Source of the DNA: Saprospiraceae bacterium
GTDB taxonomy: Bacteria; Bacteroidota; Bacteroidia; Chitinophagales; Saprospiraceae
Direction of reading: 5' to 3'
DNA length: 64,000 bases
Assembly: GCA_026129545.1 (NCBI GenBank)
Contig: JAHCHX010000001.1
Coordinates: 2,355,501 to 2,419,500, forward strand
The notes beneath the pieces were generated by a model that saw only the letters and a list, made by a program, of their open reading frames with translations, was not told the origin of the DNA and made no database searches. The position numbers and the translations under genes were made by a program. Each line of letters begins with the position of its first letter. The stretch's first letter is position 1. This document shows positions 1 to 8,115 of this stretch, piece by piece.

Positions 1-819
1 CACTGCGTCCGAAATCAGGAACAGCTTTTCGCCGAGCAGCGATTTGCTGATTTTCAGGCTGTTGAAGTCGCAATGGATGCCATCCGCGATGATGCTTGTC
101 CAAGGTTTTTGGAGGAAAGTGGCACCGACAAGGCCAGGCTCGCGGCTTTGGAAGGCGCTCATGGCGTTGAACAGGTGTGTCACTCTGCCAATGCCTTTTT
201 CAAAACCCCGCATGGCCTCTCGGCAAGTGGCGTTGCTATGTCCGGCGGAGAGCAAGATGTCGCTCTGCAAAAGCAGCGCAAGCGAGGCATCGTCCATGAC
301 CTCCGGCGCGAGTGTCATGTAGCGCACCACGCCCCGACCGCGAGCTATGAGCTCGGCCACTTCTGTCGGGCGAGGTTTGCGAATATGCTGGAGCGGGTGG
401 GCGCCGCGTTTTTCGGCGTTGAAAAAAGGCCCTTCCAAATGGAGGCCGAGCAGGCCCTGCCCTCCTGCTGCCCAGTAATCGCGACAAGCATCTATGGCTT
501 GCCACATCGTGTGCCACGGCGAACAAGAAAGGGTGATTTGAAAATAGGCGGCCCCACCAGCATGGGCGCTCAGGTAGGTCTGCTCGATGGCCTCCCGCGT
601 CGGTTCATTGTTGAAAAGTTTGCCGTTGCCCCCATACACCTGCAAATCAATGAAGGCTGGAGCGATGAAGCGCCCTTGCAAATCCATCCATTCGATGCCT
701 TTCGAGGAAGGGGAGCCTTCGCCGACCTCAACGATGCGACCTTGTTCGACCACGATGTAGCCTCGTTCGAAGAGATGAGTGCCGGTGAAAATGCGGGCAT
801 TGGTGTAGGTAGTGGACAT
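1..819 (-). CDS. nagA: N-acetylglucosamine-6-phosphate deacetylase, C-terminus cut by window edge
   Basis: Cytoplasmic amidohydrolase that removes the acetyl group from GlcNAc-6-phosphate in amino-sugar recycling and catabolism. Translating the minus strand from the ATG at 819 gives 273 codons that stay open to the window edge. Family signatures are clear: LHLEGPFFN (about residue 128), SAGHSNAT, THLFNAMS, ADGIHC and LISDA at the cut end. These include the metal-binding Glu and His residues. A full NagA is about 380-400 residues, so roughly 110 are missing. The gene reads out of the window and no partner (nagB) is visible. The start has no Shine-Dalgarno, as usual here. Identity is strong; the exact start is less certain. 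Confidence 0.93.
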   Translation of the reverse strand, partial: MSTTYTNARIFTGTHLFERGYIVVEQGRIVEVGEGSPSSKGIEWMDLQGRFIAPAFIDLQVYGGNGKLFNNEPTREAIEQTYLSAHAGGAAYFQITLSCSPWHTMWQAIDACRDYWAAGGQGLLGLHLEGPFFNAEKRGAHPLQHIRKPRPTEVAELIARGRGVVRYMTLAPEVMDDASLALLLQSDILLSAGHSNATCREAMRGFEKGIGRVTHLFNAMSAFQSREPGLVGATFLQKPWTSIIADGIHCDFNSLKISKSLLGEKLFLISDAV

Positions 820-944
820 GAGGTGAAGGTAGGGTGTTGGCTGGTCAGGTCAAGAAGATTGCAGCCGCACCTGCAAAGGTTTGGGTTTTGAGGGAGATTT
901 TTCTTGGCTCGCGCCCGTCGGGCTGATAGTTTTTTTGGCAGGAC

Positions 945-1043
945 TATATACCTCGCGCCGACAAGTTTCGGGCATGGTCGCGATCTGCTCAAAATCAGGG
1001 GCATCAATCATCGCGAACTGACAAATCCTAGCGAGTCAAGGTA
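945..1043 (+). repeat. Interspersed repeat family 1, copy A
   Basis: About 100 bp running from TATACCTCGCGCCG to GCGAGTCAAGGTA, with the conserved cores ATCTGCTCAAAATCA and GACAAATCCTAGCGA. The same layout recurs at 7795, 17911, 27029 and 47146. This copy points toward the gene at 1299. Confidence 0.8.
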
Positions 1044-1044
1044 T

Positions 1045-1074
1045 GTTTTTGACAGGGTTGACATGGTTTACAGG
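1045..1074 (+). repeat. GACAGGATT-type repeat, single arm
   Basis: TTTTTGACAGGGTTGACATGG followed by TTTACAGG is one arm of the motif that forms perfect hairpins at 27679 and near-perfect ones at 36682. It directly abuts repeat copy A. Confidence 0.55.
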
Positions 1075-1254
1075 AGTTTGAAAAAGATAGCCTCAATCCC
1101 GCGAACCACGTTGAGCCTTGCATAACGACTGGCTGACTGTCAGGAACATTTCCGATTGAACCCGTCAGTCGGTTGGGGGCATAGGTCTTTTCTTTCATCC
1201 ACTTCATGGGAAGGAGTTCGTCAAAAAAAATTTTTCCAATTTTGTAATCCACCA

Positions 1255-1262
1255 TACATTTG
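1255..1262 (+). promoter_or_regulatory. Candidate -7 element for the gene at 1299
   Basis: TACATTTG matches the Bacteroidota TAnnTTTG -7 element, 36 bases before the ATG at 1299. No well-spaced -33 TTG was found. The rest of the 820-1298 gap, apart from the two repeats, holds nothing recognisable. Confidence 0.4.
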
Positions 1263-1298
1263 TGGAGAAAATGAAAATTTCTCAAAAAACCATTCTCC

Positions 1299-2474
1299 AT
1301 GAAAAACTATCTGACACTTTCCCTTTTAGCCATTGTTTCGTTTCCCTTTTTTGGTTTGGCCCAACAATACGACGCTCGACAGTTCCAGTGGTGGGACTAT
1401 CGAAGCGCGGCTTGGCTGAATGGCCGGATTGGGGTGGGCTACCAGTTGGGCAACCACAATCGGCACCTCTATTTTTTCACGGAGACAGATGTGTGCGCAT
1501 CTTGCTTGGTGGTTCATTACGTCCATCCTCCTACCGACCTGCGCGAGCAAATACGCATCAACCAGCACCGTTTCAACCTGCATCTCAAGTTGCAGACCAC
1601 CAAGGATTTTAGGCTTTACAACACGGCTTTTTCACGGCGAAACAGCCAACTTCAATTCAAAAACCTATCGTGGACGTATCTGACGAACGTAGGAGCATCC
1701 ATTGACTTTGGCCTATACCGTCCGGGCAGATTGACCGACATGGAAACGGGGGGGCTGAACGACCGCTTCAGGATGCGCTCGAAATTGCGCCTGCGCTACG
1801 ATGTGCTGTCGCGCTATCACTCCTACTATTACCGCAAGTTGAGCAATACGATTGGGTATTTCACGCTCAGCGTCTCTTCGCTCGACGACCGATGGGGCAT
1901 CAATCTGAATTGGGGAAATGATGCTTTCATCGTCGGGGGGCTTCGCAATTTCTTGCTCAGCCACGACCATGGCGAAACCAATTCGGCCCATATCGCTGGC
2001 TATTGGCGCCCCTTAGAACGCAAGAGCCGCGATGCTAACGAGACTTTCGACTACCTGCCCGAAAGCTTGCAAAAACTGGAAATGAGCGTCGCCTTGCGCA
2101 TGGTGACTGACCGCCGCACCCACAAACGCTCGAGCTCCAACCAAGCAAGGGTGGGCACTTACGATGTGCTTGGGCTGGAGAATAGCTTTCACGGATATTA
2201 CGGCATACAAGCCAAAGTGGAGTCGGGCTTCTACAACCTGCGGCTTCAAATGGGAAAGGACGACTTGAAATGGGGCCGGGATATGCAGCGATTTGCCCAT
2301 CAAGGCTATCGCCACTTGCCTGCAAAATGGGCGAGGGGCATTTGGGGCAACTTCGTGAACGGCACGAGCTCCCCCCTGTTCCCGTGGGAGAGCCAGACCT
2401 TGTATCACAAGAAGCCAAAATTCTACTATGAATTGGATGGACAGCTGATTTATCCTTATTTTCGGTGGTTTTGA
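1299..2474 (+). CDS. Secreted protein, possibly polymorphic toxin type 23-like
   Basis: 391 residues with a clear signal peptide (MKNYLTLSLLAIVSFPFFGLAQ), so it is exported at least to the periplasm. The body is rich in aromatic and alternating residues, suggesting beta strands. The C-terminal half (residues about 195-345) contains INLNWGNDAF, an AxVGTYDVLGLENSF stretch and YNLRLQMGKDDLKWGRD. This order resembles what I recall of the polymorphic toxin type 23 / outer-membrane-like domain of Bacteroidota, but I cannot confirm that by search. It could equally be an uncharacterised beta-barrel. No immunity gene is evident beside it. The secreted leucine-rich protein at 2633 follows on the same strand after 158 bp. 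Confidence 0.6.
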   Translation: MKNYLTLSLLAIVSFPFFGLAQQYDARQFQWWDYRSAAWLNGRIGVGYQLGNHNRHLYFFTETDVCASCLVVHYVHPPTDLREQIRINQHRFNLHLKLQTTKDFRLYNTAFSRRNSQLQFKNLSWTYLTNVGASIDFGLYRPGRLTDMETGGLNDRFRMRSKLRLRYDVLSRYHSYYYRKLSNTIGYFTLSVSSLDDRWGINLNWGNDAFIVGGLRNFLLSHDHGETNSAHIAGYWRPLERKSRDANETFDYLPESLQKLEMSVALRMVTDRRTHKRSSSNQARVGTYDVLGLENSFHGYYGIQAKVESGFYNLRLQMGKDDLKWGRDMQRFAHQGYRHLPAKWARGIWGNFVNGTSSPLFPWESQTLYHKKPKFYYELDGQLIYPYFRWF

Positions 2475-2520
2475 TAGAATGTGAAAATCATTCCCCCAAC
2501 CATAAACAGGTTGTATCGGT

Positions 2521-2546
2521 TTTTTGACAGGATTTACAAGGTTGGT
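2521..2546 (+). repeat. GACAGGATT-type repeat, single arm
   Basis: TTTTTGACAGGATTTACAAG followed by GTTGG, just after the stop at 2474. It is nearly identical to one arm of the hairpin at 27679. Confidence 0.5.
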
Positions 2547-2632
2547 AGTGGAGTTTTGCAACTGACAATATCCCTGAACCAACAATTAAAACATCCCACC
2601 ATCACAGGTTTTTGAAAACTTCAACACCAACT

Positions 2633-4063
2633 ATGAAAAATCTATTTTTCTTCCTTCTCCTTTCGCCCTTTCTATACACTCCAATGGCTGGTCAGCACAA
2701 TGGAGCGCCTTCTTTCCACTATCACGAGATAGCTCGGGAAATGTGCTGCATGAATAAAAGCGCCGTCGAACAAATCATTGTGAAAGGCGACAATAGCACG
2801 GAAGGTGACCAAAGAATCATTGACACTTTGCGAATGTTTCTGCAAAGCCGCCTCGTGGGCGACACCAAGTGCAAAAACCCTCAAAAATTCAAATCATGCA
2901 CTTGGCGCAACTATCATCACAAGGTGAAACGCATCACTCTCTGTAATGCCAACTGGGAACAACTGCCTCCAGAGCTGGGTCAATTCAAGCGTCTATTTGA
3001 AATAGTGTTTGTCCATTGCCCCAATCTTCATCTGCAAGGCATCAATGACCAGCTGGAAAAGCTGGGTGCCGATAACAAACTACGCAAAAAGTTTCACGAC
3101 GAAATCATCTCTCTTTCATTTGTGGATGCCGACTTTGGTAGCGTCGCCAAATGGTCGCTTAAAGGAGACCTTATGAAAGACTTGCGAGAGCTGCGCTTTG
3201 TCAGGGTGAAAAATTTTCAAGACAAATGCGATAGTTTGTTGCAACAATTGAACACTGCATACCCCAGACTAAACTGGCTGGCTATAGAAGATTGTCAATT
3301 GAACGATGAAACCGAATTGTCGTCCTTAGAAAATTTTGAAAATTTAATTGCCTTGTCGTTGGCACGAAACCAACTGACCCAAATACCATACATTCACAAG
3401 AAATTGAGGTCATTGGACTTGTCTTACAACATGATAAGCGATTTCCGGTTCAGACCTCAACCCGACACCAATTTTCTCAAAGACCTCGATTTCATTTTTC
3501 TGGATTGCAATCTTTTCTCTTATTTCAAACTGACCTCTGTTTTTTTTGAAAAACTCTATAACAAAAAGGAGGTGTTTACCTACGACTGCAACTGTGCCGA
3601 CACGTCCGAATACAATAGTCTGAGCAGAATGTTTGACGAGCGAAAAGTGGCGACCTACATGACTTACAGCCCTCGCTATGTCAATGACTTTAAACCGCCA
3701 TTGCCCAATTGTGGCTTATGCAAGACGTTTCAAAGCAATTTTGTCGCTTCGCTGTTGAATGTCGCCGCTGGCACTACCATGACGGACAACGATGGGAACC
3801 AACGCCGGGCCACGTTCAATCCCGATAACAATGTAATCAGAATTGAAACCTCCTCAAGTACGGGCCGGCAGGTGGTGAGCCACGATTTGATAAAGATAAA
3901 GTCCGCCAAACGCGAAAGGGCAGACACCGACGAAAATACTTGGCAATGGGATGTGACTTTGCTCGTCGTGGAGACAAAAGATGCCGATAAAATTGAAAGA
4001 AACCTGAAGATTCGGCGCATCGGAGATACGGGGGTTTTGCATATTGAAACACCGGAGGAATAA
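2633..4063 (+). CDS. Secreted leucine-rich-repeat protein
   Basis: 476 residues from the ATG at 2633. An in-frame TTG at 2612 would add MKTSTPT before the signal peptide and is less likely. The signal peptide is MKNLFFFLLLSPFLYTPMAG. Residues about 180-300 hold irregular leucine-rich repeats, for example LRELRFVRVKNF, LNWLAIEDCQL, LIALSLARNQLTQIP and LRSLDLSYNMI. A cysteine-bearing region follows (YDCNCADTSEYN, NCGLCKTF). The C-terminal about 110 residues are strand-rich and charged. LRR domains usually bind proteins; the ligand here is unknown. The gene ends 8 bp before the convergent end of the STAND gene. Confidence 0.75.
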   Translation: MKNLFFFLLLSPFLYTPMAGQHNGAPSFHYHEIAREMCCMNKSAVEQIIVKGDNSTEGDQRIIDTLRMFLQSRLVGDTKCKNPQKFKSCTWRNYHHKVKRITLCNANWEQLPPELGQFKRLFEIVFVHCPNLHLQGINDQLEKLGADNKLRKKFHDEIISLSFVDADFGSVAKWSLKGDLMKDLRELRFVRVKNFQDKCDSLLQQLNTAYPRLNWLAIEDCQLNDETELSSLENFENLIALSLARNQLTQIPYIHKKLRSLDLSYNMISDFRFRPQPDTNFLKDLDFIFLDCNLFSYFKLTSVFFEKLYNKKEVFTYDCNCADTSEYNSLSRMFDERKVATYMTYSPRYVNDFKPPLPNCGLCKTFQSNFVASLLNVAAGTTMTDNDGNQRRATFNPDNNVIRIETSSSTGRQVVSHDLIKIKSAKRERADTDENTWQWDVTLLVVETKDADKIERNLKIRRIGDTGVLHIETPEE

Positions 4064-4070
4064 TGTTTGG

Positions 4071-6257
4071 TCAAATCCGTGCCAGCTCCCTGCCGCATCG
4101 CTCCATTTCTCGCTCCACATAACGGCGTGGGTCTTCGTCGCCGAGGTTGAGTTCTTGCTGAAGGATAGCCCTGTCTACGTCGTCGTTGGGCAAGAGTTGT
4201 CTCATTCGCTCCAAATTGCGCATAGCTTGTCCCCACACCCTTGCCTCGCTAAACACCTCAAAGTCTCGCTGACGGATTTTGAACTCTCGAATGAGCGCCT
4301 TGCGGGCATTTTCGATGCGATAGTCGAGGGTGCTGAATTTGGCGGCCACGCGCAGGGAGTCCACGCGCCACACCCGCCCCGTGTCGGTCTGTATGGAAAG
4401 CTTGAGGTTGAGTGCCTCGTATCGCTCCTGCAATTTTTTTGCGTGATGATAAGCATCGAGCGAAGCGGCGTAGTCGTCGCGGAAGAAAAAACCATCGCCC
4501 ACCAGCAGGCTGTCCTCCACCAATCGGTATAAGTGGTTGAATTGCTGAGCGATGGCAAGCTCATCTTTCACTTCTTTCGATGGCTTGGAGTGTCGCAACA
4601 CCCAGCAGCGGCGCGGATGTTTCAGCAATTCCTCGTAGCCGGGAATGGCTGCGCCAAAAAGCTCGTCCTGCATACTTCGCTCGGCATTGTGCAATTGGTC
4701 TTTGGCAGAGTTGATGTAGTCTCGCACGAACCAAATCCCAAAACCCACCATGACTGCCAGCGACAAGAGCGAGGTGATGGCCACCAACCGAGCCATGCGG
4801 CGCTGCTTGCGAATGGCTGCCAGCTCTGCTTCTACCGCCTTGCGGCGCTGGGCTTCCTCGGCCAATTTCTGCTCGTATTCCAGGCGTTCTCGTTCGGCCT
4901 TTTCCTCGCCCCGACGGGCATTGCGCGACTCTACGATAGCAGGCAAAAGGGTGTCGTGGCTGATTTCGTAGTAAAAATCGTTGAGGCGATTTTCCTTGCG
5001 CAGGAGGCGGCTATCCACCAGCACATCAAGGAATTCCTGCGTCACGCCGGGATAAGCGGCTATCAAATAATCGTCCACCATGCTGCACCGGCGGTCGTTG
5101 GGCGTCACGAGACTTTCCTCAATCAATCGTTGCACCGTCGCCACCATGGTCGCGGGAGCTTCGAGCGTTTTGCCCGTCCTTCGGGTGAAGACGTCGGGCA
5201 GCGTTTGCAATTGTTTTTTGTAAAAAAAGCGGATTTCGTTTTCCAGCCCCTTCTTTGCTCCATAAAAATCAGTGGTGACCTCGAAGCCTTCCGGCTTGAT
5301 TTCCTCAATGATTTTTTCCTCCACATACTGACAGAGAATCTGCAAGTTGAACGACTCGATTTCATCCTCGCGCTTCAGCATAGGCAAGTCATCGGCCACT
5401 TGTTGCACCTCCTGTCTTTCCCGGCCAGCCAAGAAGTCAATGATTTGGGTCATTGCATCGGGGTGGTATCGAAAGCGCTGGCTGGCATAGGGGCCACCGG
5501 GTGCGTCGGCTGGCAGCGCGATGGCTTCCTCAGCCTGTTTGCGATTGAGCGGCTGGAGTTGGTAGCGATTGTGAAGGATGCCGGGAATGAGCGGGCTGAT
5601 TTCGTCGAGGAGATGCAGAAAGTCGGAGCGAATGCTGATGACGACGCGCAAATCGGGTTGGCTCTCCCACCAGCGCATGATGTCAGCAGTCAGCGAAGCG
5701 TCGCCGCGCTGGAATCGCTCAAGCAGGCTGGCTCGAATCGCATTGGGCATCGCGCCGTTGGCCAAGTCAGCCAGTTCGGCCAAAAATCGGCGGCGGCTGT
5801 TTTCAGAATGTCCGAGCGTGAAAACCTCTTCGAATTGGTCGAACACCAGCACCGGCGTGGCAGGCAGGCCCTCCAAGTCAAATTCAAGTCGTTTGGCGAG
5901 TTCCCAGAGTGTTTGGCGTTTCCCGGGTTCTTCTCCTTTGGTGTTTCGCCCGCCGACGAAATCATTTTGGCTCATCATTTCGCTCACCGTGTCCACCAAT
6001 GGCGCTTCTGTCTTGTCGAGCCGGACAAAAAGCGGGGCAAACCCGTGTTGCTCCAGCATGGGTGCTGCCCCGGCTTGCAATATGGATGTTTTCCCGATGC
6101 CTGATTTTGAGAACAACACGACCAACCGCTGCTGCAAAATGAGGTTGCTCAGGCGCACGACATCCTCCCGGCGTCCGTAAAACACGGCGCTCTGTGTGCG
6201 GTCGAAGGGCTTCAAACCCGGATAACGGCGCTGCAGGTTGGCGGCGTAGGGTGTCAT
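4071..6257 (-). CDS. nSTAND1-type NTPase with transmembrane segment and helical C-terminus
   Basis: 728 residues. It opens with the nSTAND1 hallmark RYPGLKPFD...FYGRREDV (residues 11-33). The P-loop FSKSGIGKTS is at 49-58 and Walker B VLVFDQFEE at 136-144. A sensor-like ISIRSDFL segment lies at 208-214, and YYEISHDTLLPAI, typical of the winged-helix end of these ATPases, at 429-441. A charged coiled coil (about 445-488) leads into one membrane helix (about 489-511), then about 215 residues of TPR-like helices. STAND ATPases act as signal-triggered switches that release an effector. The SIR2-TIR gene lies 51 bp upstream on the same strand and is probably co-transcribed, so this protein is the likely sensor/switch of that pair. 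Confidence 0.88.
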   Translation of the reverse strand: MTPYAANLQRRYPGLKPFDRTQSAVFYGRREDVVRLSNLILQQRLVVLFSKSGIGKTSILQAGAAPMLEQHGFAPLFVRLDKTEAPLVDTVSEMMSQNDFVGGRNTKGEEPGKRQTLWELAKRLEFDLEGLPATPVLVFDQFEEVFTLGHSENSRRRFLAELADLANGAMPNAIRASLLERFQRGDASLTADIMRWWESQPDLRVVISIRSDFLHLLDEISPLIPGILHNRYQLQPLNRKQAEEAIALPADAPGGPYASQRFRYHPDAMTQIIDFLAGRERQEVQQVADDLPMLKREDEIESFNLQILCQYVEEKIIEEIKPEGFEVTTDFYGAKKGLENEIRFFYKKQLQTLPDVFTRRTGKTLEAPATMVATVQRLIEESLVTPNDRRCSMVDDYLIAAYPGVTQEFLDVLVDSRLLRKENRLNDFYYEISHDTLLPAIVESRNARRGEEKAERERLEYEQKLAEEAQRRKAVEAELAAIRKQRRMARLVAITSLLSLAVMVGFGIWFVRDYINSAKDQLHNAERSMQDELFGAAIPGYEELLKHPRRCWVLRHSKPSKEVKDELAIAQQFNHLYRLVEDSLLVGDGFFFRDDYAASLDAYHHAKKLQERYEALNLKLSIQTDTGRVWRVDSLRVAAKFSTLDYRIENARKALIREFKIRQRDFEVFSEARVWGQAMRNLERMRQLLPNDDVDRAILQQELNLGDEDPRRYVEREMERCGRELARI

Positions 6258-6308
6258 GCTGGTGTCGCGTTGTGCTTTGCGTCAGAGAGGGTTTTCAAGG
6301 GGTATATT

Positions 6309-7664
6309 TCAAGTGAGATTTTCGATGTAGGTTTTTAGCTTGTCTGCTATGTCTGCAAAGTGCCTGTTTTCTTGGCCGTTGCCATAGACAGGCTCATTTT
6401 TTGGGGGCCGGGTGGTGCGCAGCCTGCCGAGCGGCGTGGCATCCATTGCGCAGCTTTTAAGCAGAATCGGCATCACGAGGAAGCGATTGCGCGGGTCGTT
6501 GCGCTGCACGATTTCTTCGAGCAGGGGCAAGGCGGGGTTGGATGCGTCAAAAAAATCGGCGCTCACTAAGGGCAGCACTACTTGCACCGAGTCGAGGGTT
6601 TTGCGTATCCATGCCTGCACGTCGCCTTGCCCCACCGCGTCGCGCAGCGTGAGGGTGCGCATACGCAGGGGCTTCAGGTGGCTCAAAAGCGCCTGACACC
6701 CATCGTCGTCGCTGGCTTCATTGTGCAGCACAAGGGCATCTGCCAAGGGTGTGGCGCTGTCGCTGGAGGCCTGTCCTTCGAGTTTGCCGATGTGTTCCAG
6801 CAAGTTCCCGATAAAGGTTTCCATATCCACTTTTGGGAACTCCATGCGGAATTCGCTTTGGAAAAAGACCCTTGCGTAAGGGCCTGTCTCGCGCTTTCCT
6901 TTGAGCGGGTATGCAAATGGCTGGATGCTGTTGCGGGCATTTTTGAACAGTGCGTCCAGCAAGACGCGCAGGCTCCAGTCCTCAAAGTCGAAGCCGAGAA
7001 AGAGGTAGAAGCGGGGCACGGTGAACGCCGCCAGAAGACTGTCGGGTAGGCGTTCGTGTTGCGCGCCCGTGATTTTGTTCACATAAGCCAGTTGGTCGTT
7101 GTAGGTAAGCACGAGCGATTCTGACCGCTTGAAAAAGCCGAAAAGGTTGTAAATCAGTGGGGCCGCGTCGTCGCCAAAAGAGTAGAGCGGGTCGGAGGAG
7201 GGCTTTCTGAAATTGTAGAAGTCGAAGCGGTAATCGCGCACGGCCGTGGCGTAGAAGCGGGCAAAAAAATCGTCGGGGGTGGTATTGACGACGATTCTGA
7301 AAGGCAGGTCGGCGAGCTGCTCCAATTGCGGGTGCAACTGCGCCTCGCGTTCGGCCTTGTTGTAAAAATCCTGCACCTCCGAAATCAGCATCGTGTCGGA
7401 GCGTTGCGCCCGCACACGCAGGTAGCTGGCAACGTGGTAGAGCGAGTCTTCTTCTTCTTTGCTCAGCCCCAGCCCTTTGGCCAATTGGTTGGCGCACAAT
7501 TCGGTAAGCGGGCGATAAGTTCCATCGGGCTGCCGGGCGGTGATGGCGGCTGGGCCGAGAAACAACACACAGGAGCCTTCGCTGATGTTGCGGGCGATAT
7601 TTTGATATACGGTGTCGGTCAACGCGGCAGTACTCCCAGAGGAGGCGGATGAATCAGTAGGCAT
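6309..7664 (-). CDS. SIR2-like / TIR-like fusion, predicted NAD-linked effector
   Basis: 451 residues. The N-terminal half resembles SIR2_2 proteins: VLFLGPAAIT (33-42) at the nucleotide-binding Gly position, VVNTTPDDFF (125-134) for the usual TTNYD, IYNLFG (171-176) for the usual HG, and LFLGFDFEDWSLR (221-233) for the conserved GxSxxDxxLR strand. Residues about 305-451 look TIR-like, with VVLPLVSADFFDAS followed by LLEE (382-384), FLVMPILLKSC and PLGRL. SIR2 and TIR domains in immune systems hydrolyse NAD+. Here the SIR2 catalytic His aligns with Phe175, so the TIR-like half, with Glu383/384, may be the active one. It is the first gene of the unit with the STAND ATPase. Domain calls are from pattern only. 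Confidence 0.72.
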   Translation of the reverse strand: MPTDSSASSGSTAALTDTVYQNIARNISEGSCVLFLGPAAITARQPDGTYRPLTELCANQLAKGLGLSKEEEDSLYHVASYLRVRAQRSDTMLISEVQDFYNKAEREAQLHPQLEQLADLPFRIVVNTTPDDFFARFYATAVRDYRFDFYNFRKPSSDPLYSFGDDAAPLIYNLFGFFKRSESLVLTYNDQLAYVNKITGAQHERLPDSLLAAFTVPRFYLFLGFDFEDWSLRVLLDALFKNARNSIQPFAYPLKGKRETGPYARVFFQSEFRMEFPKVDMETFIGNLLEHIGKLEGQASSDSATPLADALVLHNEASDDDGCQALLSHLKPLRMRTLTLRDAVGQGDVQAWIRKTLDSVQVVLPLVSADFFDASNPALPLLEEIVQRNDPRNRFLVMPILLKSCAMDATPLGRLRTTRPPKNEPVYGNGQENRHFADIADKLKTYIENLT

Positions 7665-7698
7665 GGTTCGGTCGCAGTTTTGGGATTGTTCGGAGAAA

Positions 7699-7729
7699 CA
7701 AAGGTAGAAACGTGTTCTTTAACAACCAA
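7699..7729 (-). promoter_or_regulatory. Promoter of the SIR2-TIR/STAND unit
   Basis: On the minus strand TTG (7727-7729), a 20-base spacer and TACCTTTG (7699-7706) fit the Bacteroidota -33/-7 promoter well. The -7 element is 34 bases before the ATG at 7664. Confidence 0.6.
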
Positions 7730-7772
7730 TTACAGCACACAAAAAGCGTGCTTGGAAAATTGGTTTTTGAAA

Positions 7773-7810
7773 AACGACGCGAAGTAAGAGTTGCTATACT
7801 TCGCGTCGTT
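7773..7810. repeat. Perfect 14-bp inverted repeat at the edge of repeat copy B
   Basis: AACGACGCGAAGTA (7773-7786) and TACTTCGCGTCGTT (7797-7810) are exact reverse complements around a 10-base loop. The right arm is the left end of repeat family 1 copy B. Confidence 0.8.
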
Positions 7811-7897
7811 AGGTTTTGGGCAGGGCTAAAAGCGCAATCTGCTCAAAATCAAGGACATCAATCATGGTCATCCGACAAATCCTAACGAATCAAGGTA
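7795..7897 (+). repeat. Interspersed repeat family 1, copy B
   Basis: TATACTTCGCGTCGTTAGG at the left, ATCTGCTCAAAATCA in the middle, and CCTAACGAATCAAGGTA at the right. It is directly followed by a family 2 element, so 7773-8000 is a composite of repeats. Confidence 0.85.
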
Positions 7898-7905
7898 AAG
7901 TTTTT

Positions 7906-8000
7906 GGCGTTTGACATTCAATCCATTGTTCAGGCGGTGATTTGGAATAACCGCCTGAACAGCGCGCATTTTCAACACCTTGCTTCAAGCCCTAATTCGC
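7906..8000 (+). repeat. Interspersed repeat family 2, copy 1
   Basis: Centred on a perfect hairpin GTTCAGGCGG (7928-7937) / CCGCCTGAAC (7951-7960), then CGCATTTTCAACACCTTGC and CTAATTCGC. Related copies are at 22047 and 42540. Confidence 0.75.
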
Positions 8001-8051
8001 GTAAAAAGACGGTTGGAACATTATCTATCATGGATATGCCCACAAAAAGTA

Positions 8052-8081
8052 TCGGGGCGACTTTTGCAAAAGTCGCCCCGA
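8052..8081. terminator. Hairpin terminator downstream of hemD
   Basis: A perfect 30-base palindrome, TCGGGGCGACTTTTG and its complement, ends 34 bases beyond the hemD stop. Read on the minus strand it is followed by TACTTTTTGTG, so it can terminate hemD transcription. Confidence 0.65.
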
Positions 8082-8115
8082 CAAATTTCAATCTTCAATG
8101 TCCCAAAAAAACCTA

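Noticed and set aside
570..1007. Minus-strand open frame of 145 codons across the nagA start
   Set aside because: It lies in another frame over nagA and repeat copy A. The nagA frame has clear deacetylase motifs, and this frame has none.
1299..2474. Firm assignment as polymorphic toxin type 23
   Set aside because: The resemblance is from memory of the family layout only. No immunity partner or toxin-delivery domain was seen, so it is kept as a possibility in the annotation.
4533..6104. 523-codon plus-strand frame opposite the STAND ATPase
   Set aside because: The opposite strand carries Walker A and B motifs and nSTAND landmarks. This frame is antisense noise.
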